Source: JADJNW01 sp964549655 (lineage in GTDB: Bacteria; Bacteroidota; Bacteroidia; Chitinophagales; Saprospiraceae). From it: a stretch of 18,761 nt of DNA. Positions 13,108-18,761 of the stretch are shown piece after piece. Location: positions 1-18,761 of the forward strand of contig CAZJXN010000104.1 of NCBI GenBank assembly GCA_964549655.1. The letters run 5' to 3'. The notes beneath the pieces are model-generated. The model was given only the letters and a program-made list of their open reading frames with translations, searched no databases and was not told the origin of the DNA. Both the position numbers and the translations under genes were made by a program. Each line of letters starts with the position of its first letter. The stretch's first letter is position 1.

Positions 13108-14511
13108 ATGCAAAAAGAACTCAAAATCAACCAAAATTGGCTCACGCGACGCACGGGCGACCCCTTTGCTGATACCGGTGGTATGGTTATCCAAACGTTA
13201 ATGAAAGAATGGGAAACAACGGATATACTTAAACTCATTGAAGATACAGCTAAATTGTATGTAAATAATTGGGGTGGAAAGTTGAATGCGTTTTTTTTAA
13301 ATTCTAAGATTACACAGCCTGCTTTTCAGGGACCGCGTAAAATAACGGAGACGCTTAGCTATTACAAAGGGCTATTAGAAGAAACCTTACCTTTTGAAAA
13401 AGGCGCTTGTAGGATTCTTGGCGAACAAACAAAGCTATTTCCTGCTGGAAGAGATAACCACATTATGTCTGGTTCAGGTACTTTTATCAATTTTCATCAT
13501 GCTTTTCAGGGCGGTGTTATGCTTTCTAAAGAAGCACTTATTCGGGTATTTTTTGTACCGCTCGGATGTGTGCAGTTAAGCGACAAAATTGCCATTCTGG
13601 ATAGCAATAACGATGAATTACTTGAATATTTTGTAAGAGAAAATGTTCGGGAGAATCTTCGGCGTATTAGTACAAAAATTGGAGAAGGAGTGCTTCGCTC
13701 CGAATTTAAAAATCCTTCCAGTGCGCTTTTTGAATTTGCACAAAATTGGATACGGGAAGCAAAAGATTCCGATGAAGTAGAACACTCAGAGCTAAACCTT
13801 TATCACTTCACTAATTTCGGTGCTTCTCCTGAAATTATTTTATATAACTTCTCCGCTGCGCTCTTCCAATTTTATGCCGATTTGCAATATCGAACTACTC
13901 AAAAAGATTGGCGACGCTTCACGAATGCTTACTTCCGACAAAAAAATGCTGCTTATAACTACGAAGCCGATACTTTTGAAATTAAAGAAAAGAATGAAGT
14001 ACAGGTTATTAATCATAACAGTTATAAAAATTGGTACAACAAAATTTACGAAAAACTACTGAAAGGTGATGCTATACATTGGGAAATGCTGAATTGGGTA
14101 AGAAACGAGCGTCGTCCACTCAATTTTGAAATTGTTAAACTTTATCAAAAATTGCTTAGAAATATGAATGAAAAAACATTGCAAATCATCGAGCGCATCG
14201 CAGATTATGTGCTTCAGGATTCAAACAATTTAAAAAAGAAGTTATCACGTCTACACAAGGCAGGTAAATCTTATGAGTTTAAAAGAGCTCTGTTTAAAAT
14301 CTTTCAGGATAATCATGTTAATAAGAATTCTGCTCCTCTTTTTACACTTCAGGAATATGTGCATGAATTATTTCCTGAAACTAGCTATTGGCAAGAAACT
14401 AAAATCTTGCTTCTGATTGCTATTTACCAGAAGATGCACGAGCAAAAGATTTGGTTGGATGATGAAGATATAGCTGAATTAGTAGAAGAAGCCGTTGAAG
14501 AAGAAAATTAA
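13108..14511 (+). CDS. cas8b1: Type I-B CRISPR Cascade large subunit Cas8b1/Cst1
   Basis: This is the large subunit of Cascade, which reads the PAM and helps open the target duplex. The 467-residue product begins with the Cst1 block LTRRTGDPFADTGGMVIQTL (12-31). GSGTFINFHHAF (122-133) corresponds to the NFxx block that follows the zinc motif in Cst1 proteins. Position in the cas6 / cas8 / cas7 / cas5 / cas3 order supports the call. The family is named for a CXXC_CXXC zinc motif, but this protein has only two cysteines, C101 and C154, so that zinc site is lost. The C-terminal third (from about 340) is helical and ends in an acidic tail. M353 (ATG at 14164) could start an internal Cas11 small subunit of 115 residues, as known for several type I systems. 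The start follows the upstream stop by three bases. Confidence 0.82.
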   Translation: MQKELKINQNWLTRRTGDPFADTGGMVIQTLMKEWETTDILKLIEDTAKLYVNNWGGKLNAFFLNSKITQPAFQGPRKITETLSYYKGLLEETLPFEKGACRILGEQTKLFPAGRDNHIMSGSGTFINFHHAFQGGVMLSKEALIRVFFVPLGCVQLSDKIAILDSNNDELLEYFVRENVRENLRRISTKIGEGVLRSEFKNPSSALFEFAQNWIREAKDSDEVEHSELNLYHFTNFGASPEIILYNFSAALFQFYADLQYRTTQKDWRRFTNAYFRQKNAAYNYEADTFEIKEKNEVQVINHNSYKNWYNKIYEKLLKGDAIHWEMLNWVRNERRPLNFEIVKLYQKLLRNMNEKTLQIIERIADYVLQDSNNLKKKLSRLHKAGKSYEFKRALFKIFQDNHVNKNSAPLFTLQEYVHELFPETSYWQETKILLLIAIYQKMHEQKIWLDDEDIAELVEEAVEEEN

Positions 14512-14535
14512 TTAATTACAAATAATTAAACAACA

Positions 14536-15627
14536 ATGCAAAATTTAAAAACACAAGGATTTATTCTTATTGATGTAGATGTAGTAGCACTAAATAACGC
14601 TGGTAAAGATAATAGTAGTACAAATGAAAATGCAGTGGCAACAAAAAAAGTCACAAAGAATGGGCGCACTTTTACCTACGTATCAGGTCAGGCATGGCGC
14701 TATTGGTGGCGCAATACTTTAGAAAAGCATTTTAATTGGAGTTTATCTCCGATTACCCGTGAAAGTAAAGTTGCTTTTACTGCTGCTGACCCAATTCAAT
14801 ATGCAGATGATGATATTTTTGGTTATATGCGAGCAGGCACAAGTGAGAAATTAGACGAAAAAGGAAATGTGGTAGTTGACAACAAGGGTAAACCAAAAAC
14901 CGAGAACGTAACAGTAACCAGAATCTCACCATTAAAGAACTCAGCTATAGTTTCGGTAACTTCTGTTCAAGTGGAAAAGGGTTTTTCAAGTATGGCGCGG
15001 CACGATGGCGATTCAGTTCCTTACGTTAAAGAAGAATATAGTGCCATTATGAAAGGAATGTTTGCTTTGGATTTTGAGCAAGCAGGTACATTTGCTACTT
15101 ACAATAAAACTGGTTTCAAAAACCTTACCGAATTACTTCAAAAAGCAGCTTTGGAAAGCGGAGCCAAGCAAATCAATGACCCTTTTGTGAAAAAAGAAAG
15201 TGGAGAACCTCAACAGTTGGTTCGTTTAGCAAGAGAAACGCGGGTGAAGCGAATTACAGAAACTATCAAAGCACTCAAATTCATTTCCGGCGGAGCGATG
15301 CAAACCAACAACATGGGTGACGTAACACCAAAATTTATCATTCTTTCTACTATGACTACTGGCAATCATCCCTTTACACACATAGTGGGCAGCGGTGTTG
15401 AAAAACGAACCTTTGTTTTTAATCATGATGGATTGAAAGAAGTGCTTGAAGATTACAAAGACCAATTCGTCGGCAATATTTACATCGGTGTGCGCAATGG
15501 TTTTCTTGATAGATTAGATGAGGAAGGATTGAGTAAACTTACAGAGGCATTTAAAAATGTAAAAAAGCTTTCTATCAATGAAGCTATTGATGCGTATTGT
15601 AATGAACTGCAAAATTATATTGAATAA
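14536..15627 (+). CDS. cas7: Type I-B CRISPR Cascade backbone Cas7 (Cst2/DevR)
   Basis: Cas7 forms the helical backbone that holds the spacer part of the crRNA. The 363-residue product starts MQNLKTQGFILIDVDVVALN NAG in the manner of Cst2/DevR proteins, with the first RRM strand ending in VDVVALNNAG. Conserved blocks are VSGQAWRYWWRNTLEKHF (about 49-66) and the thumb-region run SPLKNSAIVSVTSVQVEKGF (about 131-150) with the following SSMARHDGDSVPYVKEEYSA. FISGGAMQTNNMGDVTPKF lies near 249-267. Length is near the family's usual 300-380. A 24-base AT-rich gap separates it from cas8, and its TAA shares a base with the cas5 ATG (TAATG), which points to coupled translation. DevR is an older name for a homologue first studied in myxobacterial development. 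Confidence 0.93.
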   Translation: MQNLKTQGFILIDVDVVALNNAGKDNSSTNENAVATKKVTKNGRTFTYVSGQAWRYWWRNTLEKHFNWSLSPITRESKVAFTAADPIQYADDDIFGYMRAGTSEKLDEKGNVVVDNKGKPKTENVTVTRISPLKNSAIVSVTSVQVEKGFSSMARHDGDSVPYVKEEYSAIMKGMFALDFEQAGTFATYNKTGFKNLTELLQKAALESGAKQINDPFVKKESGEPQQLVRLARETRVKRITETIKALKFISGGAMQTNNMGDVTPKFIILSTMTTGNHPFTHIVGSGVEKRTFVFNHDGLKEVLEDYKDQFVGNIYIGVRNGFLDRLDEEGLSKLTEAFKNVKKLSINEAIDAYCNELQNYIE

Positions 15628-16304
15628 TGAAGGCATTCCGAATAGATATAAGTGCATGGACTGCCAGTTTCCGTTATCCCAACTTAATCAGTGGCGTACA
15701 ACCTACGCTGGATGTGCCTCCCATCAGTACCGTTTTGGGTTTGCTTAATGCAGCGGCTGGAAACTATCTGGAACATCACCAGTTGGAAATTGGCTACTAT
15801 TTTCAATATCAGATGAAAACATTTGATTTGGAAACGATTTATCAATTTGAAGATAACAAAGGCAGACCATCTAATAATACTAAATCAAATATCATTCAGC
15901 GGGAATTTTTATTTGACGTTCAACTTTCTCTTTATTTAAAAGACGAACAATTGGTTCAGCATTTGCGCAAACCGTATTACGATATTTTGCTGGGACGTTC
16001 TGGCGACCTTGCTAAAGTCGGCATCCCTAAAGAAATAGACTTAAATGAAGTGCCAAAAGCAAGCCGAATCAAGGGGCAGATTGTGCCATTAAAAAACAAT
16101 CAACTTCCCGGCAAGATTCAGGCACTGCCCAAGTATTTTTCTAATGACTTTCCACGCAAAAACATTGGCACAGAACCTTATAGTATTATTGGCTACAATG
16201 TGATTGACAGAGTAACGAATACCCCTGCTTTTACAGATGCGTCGCAAGGAAGAAATGGTATTGACATTTACTTTCACCAATTAGATTTCTCGCAGTATGT
16301 ATAA
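15627..16304 (+). CDS. cas5: Type I-B CRISPR Cascade subunit Cas5
   Basis: Cas5 caps the 5' handle of the crRNA and connects Cas7 to Cas8. The 225-residue product begins MKAFRIDISAWTASFRYPNL and continues ISGVQPTLDVPPISTVLGLL (21-40) and NAAAG, the Cas5 N-terminal pattern in which a strand is followed by a conserved P-x-S/T-xxGLL helix. The remainder carries the inserted thumb region and two strands near the end (GRNGIDIYFHQLDF). The length is standard for subtype I-B. Its ATG overlaps the cas7 stop and its last eight bases overlap the start of cas3, so the three genes are read as one translationally coupled block. Confidence 0.92.
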   Translation: MKAFRIDISAWTASFRYPNLISGVQPTLDVPPISTVLGLLNAAAGNYLEHHQLEIGYYFQYQMKTFDLETIYQFEDNKGRPSNNTKSNIIQREFLFDVQLSLYLKDEQLVQHLRKPYYDILLGRSGDLAKVGIPKEIDLNEVPKASRIKGQIVPLKNNQLPGKIQALPKYFSNDFPRKNIGTEPYSIIGYNVIDRVTNTPAFTDASQGRNGIDIYFHQLDFSQYV

Positions 16305-18573
16305 CCATCTTTTAGCGAAATCGAATCCGCAATTGTCATTAGAGCAACATATTAAAGATGGACTGGCAATTTGGGAGCAGTTGCAAGTGACTTTTCCGGC
16401 TGCTCCCAAAATACTTGATAAAGAAAACCTTTGGAAGCTGTTACGTTTGGCTATTATTACCCACGATGCAGGAAAAGGTCATTGTGAATTTCAAAAAGTT
16501 TTGCAAGGAAACAAGGAAACTTTGTGGCATAGTCAACGGCACGAGTTGTTTTCGCTTCCTTTCTCTAATGCCTTGCAAATTGACGAGCGAGACAAGCAAT
16601 TAATTCTCAGAGTAGTAGCTGGGCATCATAAAAGCTACACAAAGCTTAGAGCGTTTATTGAACCTAATTACAAAGAGAATACGGATGAATACGAACGTGA
16701 ATTTGCAAAAGTAGAAGTAAAGAATGTAAAGGCGCTTATTGTCAGTTTTGGCGACATTATGCTTAATGAAATCTTTCCTTTACATCCGGGTTCAGTCATT
16801 AACTCATTTTTTAAAGAGAAAAAAAAGGAAAATATAACAGACCACTTTCTGCTGCTATTAATGATCGGCGCTTTCAAGCATTGTGACCATCTTTCTTCTG
16901 CTTTTATAAGTGAGTTAAGAAAATTAGAGTCACATCATTTCCACTTTTTAAAAGCTATGCAAACAAAATTGCAAGCTAAAAATTTGGATTTACATTATCA
17001 TCAAAAGCAAGCTGCGCATACTTTAGGAAATGTGATTCTGACAGCACCCACTGGATCCGGTAAAACAGAAACTTCACTACTTTGGCTCAAGTATCAGTTA
17101 GAAACAACCGGGCAAGGACGTACTTTTTATATTCTTCCTTTTACTGCTTCTATTAATGCAATGTTCGAGCGTCTCGGAAGCGAAGAAAAAGGAGTTGGAA
17201 AAGATTTAGTTGGAATGTTACACGGCAAATTGGATGCTTATTTATATGATATGTTCCAAGATGACGATGACACAACAACTCAAAAAGAACAAATCAAACA
17301 AATCAAAGAACAGTTCAAAACGCTGCAAACACCCTTAAAAGTTTTGACACCTTTCCAACTGCTCAAGCATATTTTTGGATTAAACGGGTTTGAAAAAGGT
17401 ATTTTTGAATGGGTTGGTGGACACTTCATTTTTGATGAAATTCACGCGTATGAACCGGAAATCATTGCTCAGATTGTCGTTTTGCTGGAATACGTTACGC
17501 AAAAATTGAGTGCAAAAGTATTTATCATGACGGCTACCTTGCCTACTTTTTTGAAAAATCTTTTACAAAACGCCATTAGTCAACATATAGAGATTAGAGC
17601 TGAATCTGCCCTATACAAACAGTTTAAAAGGCATCAATTAATTTTACAAGAAGGGCTATTAGCTTCTACCTTACATTTAGTCAAAAAGGATTTGGAAGAA
17701 AATAAAAATGTATTGGTAGTGTGCAATACAGTGCAACAAGCACAGCAAGTCTATCAACAATTTAGTAAAGATTACGATGCTTTACTTTTACATGGAAGTT
17801 TTGCAGCAAAAGACCGAACTGCAATTGAAAAACAACTACAAAAAGCACTGCCTCAACTACTCGTAGGTACACAAGCTATCGAAGTAAGTCTTGATATTGA
17901 TTATGATGTTATTTATACAGAGCCAGCACCTTTAGATGCACTCATCCAACGCTTTGGAAGAGTGAACCGAAAACAAGAAAAAACACCTTGCCCTTGTATT
18001 ATTTTTACAGAAAGGAATAAAACCGACCGCTTTATTTACAGCGATGATATTATTAAAAAGACACTCGAAGTATTTCAAGATATTACTTCAAAAAATAATG
18101 GTGTAATACAAGAAATTGAATTACAGGATTATATTGACCAAGTGTACCCTGCTTTTGACGAGAAAGCGCAAGAACAATACGATACTGTTTATAAGAATCT
18201 AAAGAATTTTGTAAAAAGACTTATTCCCTTCGAGCCTTCAGAAGAAGGGGAGGAAGATTATTATAAGCAATTTGACGGCGTAAAAGTGCTACCCTTATTT
18301 TATGAAAAAAAATTTAAAAGCCTGATAAATAAATTTGATTTTATTGGAGGTGAACAACTAAAAGTACAGATTAGAAAAGGAAGATTCAGCCAGTTTTTGG
18401 GAACACCATTCTTAGAAAAGAACCAAATAAACTTGCCTATTCACAATGGAAACAAGTTTATAGAAATTAAATATTATGTAATCAAAAAAAAATATAGGCA
18501 AGATTTGGGATTAATGATTAGTGAAGATGAAGTGTTAGAAGAAATTGAATATGAATTTGATTTGATTGTGTAG
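16297..18573 (+). CDS. cas3: CRISPR helicase-nuclease Cas3
   Basis: Cas3 is recruited by target-bound Cascade, nicks the displaced strand with its HD nuclease and unwinds it with its superfamily 2 helicase. The 758-residue product has both domains in the usual order. The HD part (1-210) shows H18, H56-D57 in THDAGKGH, H82 in QRHELF, H110-H111 in AGHHKSY and D197 in KHCDHLS. The helicase part has Walker A APTGSGKT (250-257), DEIH (380-383), the MTATLP motif III (411-416), a VGTQAIEVSLDID motif V (523-535) and QRFGRVNR motif VI (551-558). All key residues for catalysis are present, so the protein looks active. The start overlaps the end of cas5. The C-terminal region (about 640-758) is lysine-rich. 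The next 188 bases end the window, so cas4, cas1 and cas2 may follow. Confidence 0.95.
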   Translation: MYNHLLAKSNPQLSLEQHIKDGLAIWEQLQVTFPAAPKILDKENLWKLLRLAIITHDAGKGHCEFQKVLQGNKETLWHSQRHELFSLPFSNALQIDERDKQLILRVVAGHHKSYTKLRAFIEPNYKENTDEYEREFAKVEVKNVKALIVSFGDIMLNEIFPLHPGSVINSFFKEKKKENITDHFLLLLMIGAFKHCDHLSSAFISELRKLESHHFHFLKAMQTKLQAKNLDLHYHQKQAAHTLGNVILTAPTGSGKTETSLLWLKYQLETTGQGRTFYILPFTASINAMFERLGSEEKGVGKDLVGMLHGKLDAYLYDMFQDDDDTTTQKEQIKQIKEQFKTLQTPLKVLTPFQLLKHIFGLNGFEKGIFEWVGGHFIFDEIHAYEPEIIAQIVVLLEYVTQKLSAKVFIMTATLPTFLKNLLQNAISQHIEIRAESALYKQFKRHQLILQEGLLASTLHLVKKDLEENKNVLVVCNTVQQAQQVYQQFSKDYDALLLHGSFAAKDRTAIEKQLQKALPQLLVGTQAIEVSLDIDYDVIYTEPAPLDALIQRFGRVNRKQEKTPCPCIIFTERNKTDRFIYSDDIIKKTLEVFQDITSKNNGVIQEIELQDYIDQVYPAFDEKAQEQYDTVYKNLKNFVKRLIPFEPSEEGEEDYYKQFDGVKVLPLFYEKKFKSLINKFDFIGGEQLKVQIRKGRFSQFLGTPFLEKNQINLPIHNGNKFIEIKYYVIKKKYRQDLGLMISEDEVLEEIEYEFDLIV

Positions 18574-18590
18574 TATAGAGTGTTATTTTA

Positions 18591-18626
18591 CCAGATTTAC
18601 CAAATCTTGAAGATTTGGCAAATCTT
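18591..18626. repeat. Overlapping palindromes after cas3
   Basis: CCAAATCTT (18600-18608) and AAGATTTGG (18610-18618) form a palindrome about one base, and AAGATTTG (18610-18617) with CAAATCTT (18619-18626) forms another that shares an arm. CAGATTTAC precedes them as a degenerate copy. A T run and C run follow (TTTCCCCCC), so it could act as a weak terminator for the cas operon or belong to a dispersed repeat family. Confidence 0.6.
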
Positions 18627-18647
18627 TCCCCCCAACCCCTTGCACCA

Positions 18648-18761
18648 ATGAAAACAATTCAATATATTTGCAGAAAACTGCTACGGCTATTTCCTACCCA
18701 ACAAAGGCACAATTCTATTTTTAAGGCACCGGTATTTCTTTTATTACATCACCTTTTAAAT
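18648..18761 (+). CDS. Open frame running off the right edge, uncertain
   Basis: An ATG at 18648 opens 38 codons without a stop to the edge (MKTIQYICRKLLRLFPTQQR and onward). It does not resemble the start of Cas4, Cas1 or Cas2. It may be the beginning of a further gene or chance. Only the open frame itself is visible. Confidence 0.18.
   Translation, partial: MKTIQYICRKLLRLFPTQQRHNSIFKAPVFLLLHHLLN

Noticed and set aside
16297..18761. cas4, cas1 and cas2 genes or a full CRISPR array
   Set aside because: Looked for after cas3 and in every gap; only 188 bases remain after cas3 and no regular repeat-spacer structure is present.

Overview
The window looks like a scaffold piece from a Bacteroidota genome, probably a draft or metagenome assembly because it contains a run of exactly 100 N. 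The support for Bacteroidota is an ELWxxDGT-repeat surface protein, the surE to lpxB neighbourhood, promoters matching the TTG / TAnnTTTG pattern of that phylum, and starts that mostly lack Shine-Dalgarno sequences. The genus cannot be told from this window.

Positions 1-10286 are mostly core genome. On the minus strand lie a cut-off ELWxxDGT secreted protein (1-811) and ferrochelatase hemH (1253-2269). A small ORF interrupted by a TGA sits between them. A 720-base gap then holds a ~67-base tandem repeat that contains the assembly gap. On the plus strand follow surE (2990-3796), a small membrane protein (3878-4174) and lpxB (4345-5472). A FAD oxidoreductase (5641-6888, minus) converges on lpxB across a 33-base inverted repeat that covers both stop codons. 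Next come a small PspC protein (7038-7259), rsmE (7290-7994, minus), rseP (8240-9658), hscB (9666-10190) and tRNA-Leu(CAG) (10205-10286), which is followed by a strong terminator. Several intergenic spaces carry phrase-like low-complexity repeats.

After the tRNA the content becomes accessory. There is a decayed C-terminal piece of a WYL-domain regulator (10396-10626, minus), an intact WYL regulator (10722-11651) and then a subtype I-B CRISPR-Cas locus: cas6 (11812-12477), a 291-base regulatory gap, an unrecognised 111-residue protein with a winged-helix-like segment (12769-13104), cas8b1/cst1 (13108-14511), cas7/cst2 (14536-15627), cas5 (15627-16304) and cas3 (16297-18573). The last five genes are tightly packed or overlapping, so they probably form one transcript driven by a promoter near 12700-12731. 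Cas6 would cut the crRNA, Cas8-Cas7-Cas5 would form the Cascade complex, and Cas3 would nick and unwind the target. cas1, cas2, cas4 and a full repeat array are not in the window; they may lie to the right or elsewhere.

The points most worth a second look are in the gap between cas6 and the 111-residue gene: two degenerate CRISPR-repeat-like sequences, a hairpin that reads as a terminator for leftward transcription, two palindromes and a consensus promoter. The 111-residue protein encoded just downstream could be a local regulator. Cas8 lacks the CXXC pairs after which its family is named, and cas6 is much richer in G+C than the genes that follow it.
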